Below are positions 19,228 to 27,915 of a stretch of DNA of 64,000 nucleotides, one piece after another (position 1 is the stretch's first letter; the number at the start of each line of letters is the position of its first letter). A program made the position numbers and the translations under genes. The notes below the pieces were generated by a model. The model worked only from the letters and a program-made list of their open reading frames with translations, ran no database searches and had not been told where the DNA came from. Origin of the DNA: Lysobacter antibioticus (GTDB lineage: Bacteria; Pseudomonadota; Gammaproteobacteria; Xanthomonadales; Xanthomonadaceae); NCBI RefSeq assembly GCF_001442535.1, contig NZ_CP013141.1, forward strand, positions 220,135 through 284,134, given 5' to 3'.

Positions 19228-20259
19228 ATGCGAAGGAAGCTGCTGTTAGGTCTGGCGATCGCGATGGCAGCCGCGCCCGCCGCGGCGCAGCCGTCACCGA
19301 GGCAAGGCGGGACATCGCCTGCCGTCGAGGCCGTGGCGGCGCCGCCCATCGTCGACATGGACGTGGTGGTGGTGTCCGGCGTGCAACCGGGGCCCGGCCT
19401 GTGGAAATTCCACAAGGGCGACCGCGTGCTGTGGATCCTGGGAACGCTGTCGCCGTTGCCCAAGGACATCACCTGGCTGTCGCGCGACATGGACGCGGCG
19501 ATAGCGCAATCGCAGCTCGCACTGCAGCCGCCGCGCCTGTCGGTCAGCGCCGACATCGGCCTGTTCGGTCGCCTGTCGTTGTTGCCTTCGATGCTGAAAC
19601 TGCGCAAGAACCCCGGCGGCGCGAAGCTGCAGGACGTGTTGCCGGCGGACTTGTACGCGCGCTGGCAGGTGTTGAAGCTCAAGTACATCGGTCGCGACGA
19701 CAGCGTCGAGAGCTGGCGGCCGCTGTTCGCGGCGAGCGAGCTGTATCGCGCTGCGCTGAAGAAAAGCGGTCTCGACGAAACCGGCATCGTCGGGCCGGCG
19801 ATCCGCAAGGCGGTCGAGGCGGCGGGGATCGAGACGCGCTCCACCAGCCTGCCGCTCAAGGTCGAGGACCCGAAAAAGACCCTCAAGGCCTTCAATGCGA
19901 CCACGCTCGACGACGTGGCCTGCTTCCGCAAGACACTGGACCGGCTCGAAACCGACCTGGCGATCATGACCACGCGCGCCAATGCCTGGGCCACCGGCGA
20001 CATCGACGCGCTGCGTGCCTTGCCTTACGAGGACCAGCAGGAGGCCTGTCTGAGCGCACTGACCGGTTCGGGCTTCTCGCAGAAGCTCGGCATCGACGAT
20101 GTCCAGGCGCAGATGGCCGAGCATTGGTATCGCAGCGTCGACGGCGCGCTGAAAGAACAGCGGGTGGTCTTCACCATCCTGCCGATATCGCAGTTGCTCA
20201 AGGCCGACGGCGTCGTCGCCAGACTGCAGGCCAAGGGCTTCGAGGTCGAGGCGCCGTAG
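19228..20259 (+). CDS. exported TraB/GumN-family protein
   Basis: 343 residues with a clear signal peptide (MRRKLLLGLAIAMAAAPAAAQ). The mature part starts with the family motif region GPGLWKFHKGDRVLWILGTLSPLP, typical of TraB/GumN proteins, and has a second conserved part near ANAWATGDIDALRAL. Xanthomonas gumN lies beside the xanthan cluster but its function is unknown; some TraB-domain proteins are proposed to be metalloproteases of the Tiki type. No gum genes are nearby, so it is called by family only. ATG at 19228 has AAAGGAGAA upstream. It is transcribed alone after the pnp terminator. Confidence 0.85.
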   Translation: MRRKLLLGLAIAMAAAPAAAQPSPRQGGTSPAVEAVAAPPIVDMDVVVVSGVQPGPGLWKFHKGDRVLWILGTLSPLPKDITWLSRDMDAAIAQSQLALQPPRLSVSADIGLFGRLSLLPSMLKLRKNPGGAKLQDVLPADLYARWQVLKLKYIGRDDSVESWRPLFAASELYRAALKKSGLDETGIVGPAIRKAVEAAGIETRSTSLPLKVEDPKKTLKAFNATTLDDVACFRKTLDRLETDLAIMTTRANAWATGDIDALRALPYEDQQEACLSALTGSGFSQKLGIDDVQAQMAEHWYRSVDGALKEQRVVFTILPISQLLKADGVVARLQAKGFEVEAP

Positions 20260-20354
20260 CCGGCCGCAGGCGCGTGCAGGCGCCGGGACGCGCCTGTCCG
20301 CTGTGCCCACTCGAGCTGATCCGAAGCCGATCCGGGGTCGATCTCATCGAGGCG

Positions 20355-20388
20355 AGAGGATGCCGGCGATGCCGCGCCGGCATCCTCT
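20355..20388. terminator. hairpin between convergent genes
   Basis: AGAGGATGCCGGC (20355-20367) pairs perfectly with GCCGGCATCCTCT (20376-20388). It lies between a forward and a reverse gene and could stop both. The T-run is poor. Confidence 0.5.
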
Positions 20389-20401
20389 TGCCGATCGCCG
20401 A

Positions 20402-21937
20402 TCAGTGTTCGAGCACGCTCACACTGGTCACGTACTGCGAGTCGGCGGTCCACGGCGAGGGGTTGCCGACGCCGAGGCCGACCTGCAGGGTCTTGCCGGC
20501 GATGTTGCCGAGGTCGAAATAACGCATCGGCACCAGCGCGCCCGGGCACCAACTGCGCGGGTTGGTGGTGTTGTTGTTGCGGAAGATGCCCGGGTTGCCG
20601 CGCGGGCTGAATTGCTCGTAGCTCGCGCAATCGATCTTGGTGCTGAAGCTCGCGATCTGCGCGCCGTTGAGCTTCACCGCGATGTTGGTGTTGGTGTACT
20701 CCTGGCCGCCGCTGGAAGCGCCGTAGCCGGCGATGCTGACGGCGAGGGTGGCGATGCCCAGGTTGGCGGTGTGCGAGACGGTGGCGGTGGCGATGCTGTC
20801 GTCGGTTTCCGACGAACGCGACAGCAGGCCGATCACGTCCGGGTCGCTGGCGGGCGTGAGCGTCTTGGTCGAGACCAGCGCCAGCGAGTACTTGAAGCCG
20901 ACTTCGGCGATCGCCGGGTCGGTCACGCCGTGCTGCTCGCAGGCATCGCCGCCGTATTGCGGATTGGCGCCGCCGCTGATGCCGACCCAGATGTCGCGGT
21001 CGGGATTGGCCAGCGCCGCGGCATACGGGTTCATCGGCGCGTCCGGATAGACCCGGGTCGCCTTCGCGCCCTGCCACATGTCGCTGAACGGCGAAATGAA
21101 ATCGGTGAAGGTCACCCGCGGCGTGTCGACGGTCGGCGCAATGCCCTTCGGCGTGCTGATGAAGAAGGCCGAGGCGAAGCGATCGTAGGGATCGCACTGG
21201 GCGTGATAGATGATGCGCAGGGCGACGTCGTCGCCGATCTTGGCCTTTTCGGCGTCGCTGAGCTTGCGCGCGTACTCGGTGCCGCGCTTCCACATCAGCA
21301 CGCCCGCAGGCGGCGTGTAGGTGGTCGGTTCGGTGCTGCGGTAGATGCCGAATTGCGGTACCTGGTCGAGCACCTGCACCAACTTCTCGGTGGCCGGCGG
21401 CGCGTCGTGGACCTCGAACTCGTAGATACGCGCGGCGCTGTCGCTGCCCTGGGTCGGCGTGGCGATGTTGAGGCGCACATAGCGCGCGCTGGTCGCCGCG
21501 ATCGGGTGGGTGCTGACGTTGGCGGTGTTGTTGCTCACGCTGACCGCGGTGCTCCAGGCGTTGCCGTTGGCCGAGGTCTGGATGTTGAAGCTCTTGCTGT
21601 TGAACGAGGCCGGTTCGCCGCCGGCGCCGGCATGCTTGATCACGAAGCTCGATAGGGAGCGACTGGCGCCGAGGTCGACCTGCAGCCACTTGCTGCCCGC
21701 CGCGGAACAGAACTTGTCGCTGTTGCCGCCGCCGGTGCTGCCGTTGAAGGCTTTCGCCGGCGCTTCGTTGGCGTTGCACGCGGCCGAACCGGTGGCGGGT
21801 TTGTTCAGGGCGAGGTTGGCGGCCGAGGCCGTGCCGGCGAAGCCCAGGCACAGCAGCAGGCTCGCGAACTGCAAACTCGTGAACGTCAGGCCTGTGTGCA
21901 GGCCCGGCCGGGGTGGAGCGCTCTGTCTCGATGGCAT
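20402..21937 (-). CDS. secreted discoidin + PNGase-F-fold protein
   Basis: 511 residues with a long signal peptide (hydrophobic LTFTSLQFASLLLCLGFAGTA, then ASA). Residues about 45-180 form an F5/8 type C (discoidin) carbohydrate-binding domain: NLALNKPATGSAACN, WLQVDLGASRSLSSFVIKHAG and YVRLNIATP are typical. The remainder resembles the two-jelly-roll fold of peptide-N-glycosidase F: alternating beta segments, YHAQCDPYDRFAS, and a late SWCPGALVPMRYFDLG, a Trp-Cys-Pro-Gly turn characteristic of that fold. Enzymes of this kind remove N-glycans from glycoproteins, but catalytic residues could not be assigned. Start at 21937 has AAGGA upstream; a longer frame adds only non-signal sequence. It is divergent from an AraC gene. 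Confidence 0.75.
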   Translation of the reverse strand: MPSRQSAPPRPGLHTGLTFTSLQFASLLLCLGFAGTASAANLALNKPATGSAACNANEAPAKAFNGSTGGGNSDKFCSAAGSKWLQVDLGASRSLSSFVIKHAGAGGEPASFNSKSFNIQTSANGNAWSTAVSVSNNTANVSTHPIAATSARYVRLNIATPTQGSDSAARIYEFEVHDAPPATEKLVQVLDQVPQFGIYRSTEPTTYTPPAGVLMWKRGTEYARKLSDAEKAKIGDDVALRIIYHAQCDPYDRFASAFFISTPKGIAPTVDTPRVTFTDFISPFSDMWQGAKATRVYPDAPMNPYAAALANPDRDIWVGISGGANPQYGGDACEQHGVTDPAIAEVGFKYSLALVSTKTLTPASDPDVIGLLSRSSETDDSIATATVSHTANLGIATLAVSIAGYGASSGGQEYTNTNIAVKLNGAQIASFSTKIDCASYEQFSPRGNPGIFRNNNTTNPRSWCPGALVPMRYFDLGNIAGKTLQVGLGVGNPSPWTADSQYVTSVSVLEH

Positions 21938-22224
21938 GAGGATGTCCTTGTCGGTGCGAAGGCGGCCGGCTCGACGATCGTTGCCGCGAAAGGGCTGCGG
22001 CAGGGGACGACTGGAACTGGCCGGGAACGGCGGGGCGCCGCCGCGACGGGGACCGATCGGCACGGTTTAGATCGATCCAATTGCGAGATTAGTGGAACGC
22101 GGCGGCGCACAACCCGGGCCTGTGCCCGCGCGGAGGTCGATTTAAGAGCAGCCGTCCGCAGTTTCGGATCGCGCTTCGATCGAGCGCGGGCGCAACCCGC
22201 GCGGCGGAGGCTTGGACGGGACCC

Positions 22225-22278
22225 ATCGCGCTAGGCCTGTCGCGCGGAGTCGATGGTGCAAGACCGATCGCGCTAGGC
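22225..22278. repeat. direct repeat ahead of the AraC-type gene
   Basis: ATCGCGCTAGGC occurs at 22225-22236 and again at 22267-22278, exactly 42 bp apart (about four helical turns), each followed a few bases later by TCGCGC. AraC proteins bind direct repeats on one face of DNA, so these may be operator half-sites for the adjacent regulator. The second copy ends 31 bases before its ATG. Confidence 0.5.
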
Positions 22279-22309
22279 GCCTCGCGCCGGGCATGGCAGG
22301 ATCGCGCCG

Positions 22310-22753
<444 letters not shown>

Positions 22754-22807
22754 GGTCGTGGGCGCTGGGTTGTGGATGGATCGCTGCGTCGGTGGCCGTC
22801 GCAGCGC

Positions 22808-22831
22808 GGTCGCGGCTCGCGACGCTCCTGC
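22808..22831. repeat. degenerate copy of the GGAGCGGCGC palindromic repeat
   Basis: Reads GGTCGCGGCTCGCGACGCTC then CTGC. It differs in three positions from the unit at 59088-59113, in the same orientation. It lies between two convergent genes. Confidence 0.6.
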
Positions 22832-22846
22832 TCCAGAGTATGAAGG

Positions 22847-23395
22847 TCAGTGGGTGTGGTAGATCTTGCTGAGGATCTTCCACTCGCCACCGACCTTCAG
22901 CAATTGGAACAGGTCGCTGTAGCGCGCGCCGTTCCAATGGTCGGATTCGACCCGCACCTGCGCGACGCTGCCGACGATCTCGATCGAGACGATCTGCGCC
23001 TGCAGTTGCTTGGCCGCGGGCGCGCTGTCGATGTAGTCGAACAGGCTACGGATCGGGCCGCCGCTCAGGCTGCCGTCGGGGGCGAGGCCGTGGATGGTCG
23101 CCTGCGGCAGGAACGCCGTGCGCATGAGTTCGCTCTTGCCCTGGCGGCCGGCCTCGATATAGCGATCGAGAACCTTGCGCACGGCGGCGTAGTCTTCCGC
23201 AGAGGCCGTGGGTACGAGCTTGTTCGCTTCTGGCGAGGGCGCGGCTTGGGCTTGTGCGGCGGCGCCGCACCACGGCAGCAGCAGGACAAGAGCCGATGCC
23301 AGCATCAACAGTCGTACTGGCCTTGCATCGTCTGTGGGGCGCATGGGTCGACCTGTGGTGGGCGTGCTGTGGCGGGGCATGCTTGTGATGGGCAT
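22847..23395 (-). CDS. exported NTF2-like (lumazine-binding-type) protein
   Basis: 182 residues. A hydrophobic signal segment (LLMLASALVLLLPWCGAAAQAQA) follows a 30-residue N-region. The mature domain is a SnoaL/NTF2-like fold of the 'putative lumazine-binding' (DUF4440-related) type: VRKVLDRYIEAGRQGKSELMRTAFLPQATIHGL, then GGPIRSLFDYI, AQVRVESDHWNG and the closing LLKVGGEWKILSKIYH. Such proteins are widespread and mostly uncharacterised. The start is uncertain: ATG at 23395 has the best Shine-Dalgarno (GGGAG), while ATG at 23344 would give a more usual signal peptide. It converges with the AraC gene. Confidence 0.8.
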   Translation of the reverse strand: MPITSMPRHSTPTTGRPMRPTDDARPVRLLMLASALVLLLPWCGAAAQAQAAPSPEANKLVPTASAEDYAAVRKVLDRYIEAGRQGKSELMRTAFLPQATIHGLAPDGSLSGGPIRSLFDYIDSAPAAKQLQAQIVSIEIVGSVAQVRVESDHWNGARYSDLFQLLKVGGEWKILSKIYHTH

Positions 23396-23703
23396 GTACT
23401 CCCTGCGGCTGCCATGGCTTCGGCTCGCGCGGCTGCGCCGGCTCGTCCATCGCGCGCCGGCCTCGCCGGCGACATGGCGGTTTCGCGGAATATAGCTGCA
23501 TTCGGGAACGACTACGGCCACGGTCGACGAACGGCGGTGCGGGCCGCCGCGGCGCGGAAGCTTGTCGGCGGGTCCGCGCGGTAAAGACCCGGTGTAGCGA
23601 TGGCGGTCTCCCGCGGGTAGCGTTTTCCGCTACCTCGCCGGTGCCTGCGCGGGGCCGCCACGACACTGCTACATTCCGGACGTCGTTCTATGGAGCACGG
23701 GCC

Positions 23704-24354
23704 ATGGCCTCGGGAAGTCAGGAACTGGAGGGCTTCGTCCGCGAAGCCTTATTGCGCGGGCAATCCAAGGAGGCGACGGCGCAGGCGCTGTCGGCGGCCG
23801 GCTGGAGTGCCGAGCAGACCCGCGGCGCGCTCGATGCCTATGCCGACGTCGGCTTCGTGCTGCCGGTGCCGAAGCCGCGCGCCTCGTTGTCGGCGCGCGA
23901 AGCCTTCGCCTATCTGGTGATGTTTACCACCCTGTATTTCGTCGCCTATAACCTGGGCAGCCTGTTGTTCGACCTGATCAACGTCGCCTGGCCGGACGCC
24001 GCCGACAATGGTTACGAATTCTGGCGCAAGAGCCTCGACGACTCGCTGCGCTGGTCGGTGTCGGCGCTGGTGATCGCGTTCCCGGTGTTCGCCTTCGTCG
24101 CTCACCGGGTCGCCCGGGACGTCGCGCGACATCCGATCAAGCGCCTGTCGCCGGTGCGTCGTTGGCTGACTTACCTGACCTTGTTCATCGCCGCGACGGT
24201 GCTGATCGGCGACATGACCGCGTTGGTCTACAACCTGCTCGGCGGCGAGCTGAGCCTGCGCTTCGTGCTGAAAGTGCTGGTGGTCGCGACGATCGCCGGC
24301 AGCGTATTCGGTTACTACCTGTGGGACCTGCGTCGCGAGGAGAACCAGGCATGA
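23704..24354 (+). CDS. DUF5671-type membrane protein
   Basis: 216 residues. A soluble N-terminal helical part (about 1-55: ELEGFVREALLRGQSKEATAQ, then AGWSAEQTRGALDAY, a UBA-like or DUF5671-linked helix set) is followed by four membrane helices beginning at LVMFTTLYFVAYNLGSLLF, ALVIAFPVFAFVAHRV, YLTLFIAATVLIGDMTALVY and VVATIAGSVFGYYLWDL. The function is unknown. ATG at 23704 is preceded by GGAGCACGGGCC; an in-frame GTG at 23641 lacks a ribosome site. Its stop overlaps the next gene (ATGA), so the two form an operon. Confidence 0.8.
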   Translation: MASGSQELEGFVREALLRGQSKEATAQALSAAGWSAEQTRGALDAYADVGFVLPVPKPRASLSAREAFAYLVMFTTLYFVAYNLGSLLFDLINVAWPDAADNGYEFWRKSLDDSLRWSVSALVIAFPVFAFVAHRVARDVARHPIKRLSPVRRWLTYLTLFIAATVLIGDMTALVYNLLGGELSLRFVLKVLVVATIAGSVFGYYLWDLRREENQA

Positions 24355-24791
24355 GCGCACCGGTCGGACGTTGGCTGCTGATCGCAGCCGCAGTGGCGAT
24401 CGCGGCGGCGGTGACGGCGGCGATCGTGGTCATGGGCGGCCCAGGCGCGCAGCGCGAGGCCAAGCTCGATCAGCGCCGCACCCAGGAGCTCGACCGGATC
24501 AACGACGAGGTGCGCGACTATTGGAAACGACAGGCGCGCCTGCCGGCGGATCTGCCGAGCCTGGCGAAGCAACCGGGCGTGGCCCTGAGCACGGCCGATC
24601 CGGTTACCGCCGCGCCCTATCGCTATGTCGCCGGCGAGGCCGGCCGCTTCCGCCTGTGCGCGAGCTTCGCCACCGACACCGGGCGCGAGGACGCTGGGCG
24701 GCGCGCTGCGGCCGATGGGTACCCGCGCGGCTGGCGCCATCCGGCCGGCGAGCATTGCTTCGAGCTCGACGCTTCCAAGCCCGAGGGCTGA
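24351..24791 (+). CDS. membrane-anchored protein of unknown function
   Basis: 146 residues, coupled by a four-base ATGA overlap to the DUF5671 gene. One N-terminal membrane helix (WLLIAAAVAIAAAVTAAIVV) anchors a periplasmic domain with LDRINDEVRDYWKRQARLPADLPSL, a DPVTAAPYRYV turn and two Cys (in RLCASF and EHCFEL) that could form a disulfide. The 'leaning helix then LP-x-DL-x-x-L ... DP-x-x-x-x-PY-x-Y' layout resembles pseudopilin-like proteins, but no prepilin cleavage site is present. The function is not assigned. Confidence 0.75.
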   Translation: MSAPVGRWLLIAAAVAIAAAVTAAIVVMGGPGAQREAKLDQRRTQELDRINDEVRDYWKRQARLPADLPSLAKQPGVALSTADPVTAAPYRYVAGEAGRFRLCASFATDTGREDAGRRAAADGYPRGWRHPAGEHCFELDASKPEG

Positions 24792-24837
24792 GCCGGCGAC
24801 GGCATTTCGGCCGCCGCCGCGATCAGGCACCGCCGCA

Positions 24838-25752
24838 TCAGGCCCGAGCGTTCGACTGCAAGCGCGGTGCCAGCAGGTCGCCCAAGCCGACACGGCGCAA
24901 GAACTCGGCGCGGACGCGGTCGCCGACCGCACTGACGACGTCGCAACCGTCGCCGGCCGGGTCGATGTGCACGCGGAACGGACGCTGGCCGTAAGGGCTC
25001 GCGACGATCTCGACGATGGCCTCGGCGACGCGGGCGACGTCGGCGTCCTCGGGCACGGTGCCGGCGAGTTTGCGCAGGATCTCCTCGCCGAAACCGGCGG
25101 CGACGCCGGCCTCGTAGTCGGCGTTGCGCACGGCGTCGGCCGGCGTGCCCGAGTGCAGGAAGTGATTGGTGCCGGAGGTGAACGCGCCCGGCATCACGAT
25201 CGAGGTCTCGATGCCCCAGCGTGCGAGTTCGCCGGCATAGCTGACCGCCAGCGAATCCATCGCCGCCTTCGCGGCGAAATACGGGGCGAGATAAGGCGGG
25301 GTGCCGCCGCGCACGCTGCTGCTCGACACCCACAGCAGCAAACCGCGAGCTTGCGCGCGCAACTGCGGCAGGGCGGCGCGATTGACCCGCTGGCTGCCGA
25401 TCACGTTAGTGTCGTAGAGCTGCGCGTACTGCTCGGGCATGAACGCTTCGGCCGGGCCGAAGGCCATGTGGCCGGCGTTGTGGATCACCACGTCGAGGCG
25501 GCCGTGCGCGGCGACGATCTTTGCGATCGCCGCGTCGGCGGAGGCCTGCGAGGCGATGTCGAGTTCGAGTGTACGCAAGTCGAGCCGACGCTCGCGGGCA
25601 TAGGCTTGCGCGGCGTCGACTTGGACGGCATTGCGGCCGGCGGTGTCGCGCATGCTGGCGTAGACGGTGTGGCCGGCGTCGGCGAGGGCGCGTGCGGCGA
25701 GGGCGCCGAAACCGCTGGAGGCGCCGGTGATGAGAACGATCTGCTGGTTCAT
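24838..25752 (-). CDS. short-chain dehydrogenase/reductase (first of a pair)
   Basis: 304 residues, classical SDR fold. The NAD(P)-binding motif TGASSGFG is at residues 9-16, NAG lies near residue 88, the catalytic serine is in VSSSSVRGG and the catalytic Tyr-Lys pair is in YFAAK. The length and the C-terminal extension (about 55 residues after the core) match 'SDR family oxidoreductase' proteins similar to retinol-dehydrogenase-like SDRs; the substrate is unknown. Start at 25752 (MNQQIVLIT) fits the family. It is downstream of another SDR on the same strand with an 89-base gap, and both lie opposite a LysR-type regulator. Confidence 0.9.
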   Translation of the reverse strand: MNQQIVLITGASSGFGALAARALADAGHTVYASMRDTAGRNAVQVDAAQAYARERRLDLRTLELDIASQASADAAIAKIVAAHGRLDVVIHNAGHMAFGPAEAFMPEQYAQLYDTNVIGSQRVNRAALPQLRAQARGLLLWVSSSSVRGGTPPYLAPYFAAKAAMDSLAVSYAGELARWGIETSIVMPGAFTSGTNHFLHSGTPADAVRNADYEAGVAAGFGEEILRKLAGTVPEDADVARVAEAIVEIVASPYGQRPFRVHIDPAGDGCDVVSAVGDRVRAEFLRRVGLGDLLAPRLQSNARA

Positions 25753-25841
25753 GGCGAAGCTCCGCTGACGGGCGTCGTCGACGCCCGGGATGAAGGGATT
25801 CGTAGCGAGAGACGACGCGGCGAAGTCCGCGCCGCGGACGA

Positions 25842-26594
25842 TCAGAAAACGTAGCCGCCGTTGACGCGCAGCACCTGCGAGTTCACCCAGCTGCCGTCGG
25901 GGCCCGCGAGGAAGGACACGGCTGCGGCGATTTCCTCCGGCGTACCGAGGCGTTCCAGCGGCGCCAGACCGCGGAAGTGGGCGATCTGTTCTTCGCTCTT
26001 GCCATGCAGGAACAGCTCGGTGCCGACCGGGCCCGGGGCGACCGCATTGACGGTGATGTTGCGGCCGCGCAGTTCGTTGGCGAGCACGTGCACCAGGCCT
26101 TCGACACCGGCCTTGGAGGCGATGTAGGGGCCGTAGGTCGGGAAGGCCTTGCCGATCACGCTGGTGGACAGGGCGACGATGCGGCCTCCGTCGCCAAGGT
26201 GCTGCGCGGCCAGGCCGAGCACGACGAAGCTGCCGCGCAGGTTGGTGCCGATGACGCGGTCGAACTCGGCCAGGTCGCCGCCTTGGATCGGCACGTACGG
26301 CATGATGCCGGCGCTGTTGACCACCGCGTCGAGGCGGCCATAAGTCTGCAGGGCTTGGGCGAACACGCGCTCCATGGCGGCGGGATCGGCGACGTCGCCC
26401 TGTGCGGCGATGGCTTGGCCGCCGGCGTCGCGGATCTGTGCGACCACGGCCTCGGCCGCGGCGGCATTGCCGGCGTAGTTGACGACGACCGCGTAACCGT
26501 CGGCGGCGAGGCGCAGGGCGATGGCGCGGCCGATGCCGCGCGAGGCGCCGGTGACGAGGGCGGTCCGGGTCTGGACGGGCTGGGTGGACGACAT
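25842..26594 (-). CDS. short-chain dehydrogenase/reductase, FabG-like (second of the pair)
   Basis: 250 residues. The cofactor motif TGASRGIG is at residues 15-22 (an NADP-preferring pattern, with Arg after the second Ser), NSAG near 93, serine in ALSTSVIG, Tyr-Lys in YIASK, and the C-terminal GSWVNSQVLRVNGGYV typical of 3-oxoacyl-ACP-reductase-like SDRs. No fatty acid genes are nearby, so a stand-alone oxidoreductase is more likely. Start at 26594 has GGAG 7 bases upstream. It is the first gene of the SDR pair and is divergent from the LysR gene across a 154-base region carrying a palindromic operator. Confidence 0.9.
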   Translation of the reverse strand: MSSTQPVQTRTALVTGASRGIGRAIALRLAADGYAVVVNYAGNAAAAEAVVAQIRDAGGQAIAAQGDVADPAAMERVFAQALQTYGRLDAVVNSAGIMPYVPIQGGDLAEFDRVIGTNLRGSFVVLGLAAQHLGDGGRIVALSTSVIGKAFPTYGPYIASKAGVEGLVHVLANELRGRNITVNAVAPGPVGTELFLHGKSEEQIAHFRGLAPLERLGTPEEIAAAVSFLAGPDGSWVNSQVLRVNGGYVF

Positions 26595-26684
26595 GGCTGG
26601 ACTCCAGTGGGGCGGCGGTGGCGGGATGCCAGGGTTCCGCGGTGGAGGCAGTCTGCTGATTGTCTTGCGTTGGATAAACCAGTC

Positions 26685-26699
26685 TGTATTGGCAATACA
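26685..26699. promoter_or_regulatory. palindromic LysR-type operator between SDR genes and lysR
   Basis: TGTATTG and CAATACA flank one central G: a perfect 15-bp palindrome that contains the T-N11-A pattern of LysR-type binding sites. It lies 50 bases from the regulator start and 91 from the SDR start, in an A/T-rich patch. Confidence 0.65.
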
Positions 26700-26748
26700 A
26701 TTCAATAATCGCCAACAATGGCCGCCATAAGCCGCTCCGGAGCTAGCC

Positions 26749-27654
26749 ATGGACCGTTTCGAGGCCCTACGTTTGTTCACCCGCATCGTCGAGCTGGGCA
26801 GCTTCACCCGCGCCGCCGGCGTGCTCGACCTGCCCAAGGCCACCGCGACCCATGCGATCAAGGAATTGGAGGCGAGCCTGGGCGTGCGCCTGCTCGAACG
26901 CACCACCCGCCAGGTGCGGCCGACCCTCGACGGCCAGGCCTACTACGAACGCTGCGTGCACGTGCTGGCCGAACTCGACGACGCCGATTCGGCGCTGCGC
27001 TCGGTCGCGAACAATCCGCGCGGGACTTTGCGCCTGGACCTGCACGGCTCGCACGCGACCGGCATCATCCTGCCGCGCATCGACGAGTTCCGCGCGCGTT
27101 ATCCGCATATCGACCTGGCGATCAGCAGCGGCGATCGACTGGTCGACCTGGTGCGCGAGGGCGTCGACTGCGTGGTGCGCGCCGGCAATCCGCGCGATTC
27201 CTCGCTGGTCGCCAAACGCCTGGCGCTGATGCCGGAGGCGACCTGCGCGAGTCCCGATTATCTGGCGTACTTCGGCACCCCAAAGCACCCGGACGAATTG
27301 TCGGCGCATCAATCGGTGGGGTTCTTCTCCAGCAACCGCGATGTGCGTTATCCGTTCGAGTTCATCGTCGACGGCGAATTGAGCGAGGTTGCCTTGAACT
27401 CATGGATCTCGGTCAACGAAGCCGAATGCTATGTCGCCGCGGCCTTGCGCGGCTGCGGATTGATTCAGTTGCCGCGGCATCATATCGAGCCGCATCTGCG
27501 CGATGGCCGCCTGGTGGAGGTGCTGAGCGAGTACCGCAGCCCGGGCGTACCGGTGTCGGTGTTGTATCCGCAGCATCGGCAGCTGTCGCCGCGGGTGCGG
27601 GTGTTCGTCGACTGGGTGTCGGTGCTGTTCGCGGAGAAGTTCGGGGGGATGTAG
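26749..27654 (+). CDS. LysR-family transcription regulator
   Basis: 301 residues. The N-terminal winged helix-turn-helix (MDRFEALRLFTRIVELGSF, then AAGVLDLPKATATHAIKELE) is followed by the type-2 periplasmic-binding-like effector domain (from about residue 90). It belongs to the CrgA/AaeR-like group judged by ATGIILPRIDEFRARYPHIDL. The regulator is divergent from two SDR genes. In this arrangement LysR proteins usually control the neighbours and themselves, and the palindrome at 26685-26699 is the likely site. The effector is unknown. Confidence 0.93.
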   Translation: MDRFEALRLFTRIVELGSFTRAAGVLDLPKATATHAIKELEASLGVRLLERTTRQVRPTLDGQAYYERCVHVLAELDDADSALRSVANNPRGTLRLDLHGSHATGIILPRIDEFRARYPHIDLAISSGDRLVDLVREGVDCVVRAGNPRDSSLVAKRLALMPEATCASPDYLAYFGTPKHPDELSAHQSVGFFSSNRDVRYPFEFIVDGELSEVALNSWISVNEAECYVAAALRGCGLIQLPRHHIEPHLRDGRLVEVLSEYRSPGVPVSVLYPQHRQLSPRVRVFVDWVSVLFAEKFGGM

Positions 27655-27665
27655 TCGGGGAGGGG

Positions 27666-27857
<192 letters not shown>

Positions 27858-27915
27858 TGCCCTTGCTCTTACGAGAAAGCAGCAATGCCCCTCAGCTGGC
27901 GCGGACAGTCCGCAC

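Noticed and set aside
24838..26594. The two SDR genes as fatty-acid synthesis (fabG) genes
   Set aside because: No acpP, fabD or fabF nearby, and a divergent LysR regulator suggests an accessory catabolic or detoxifying role.
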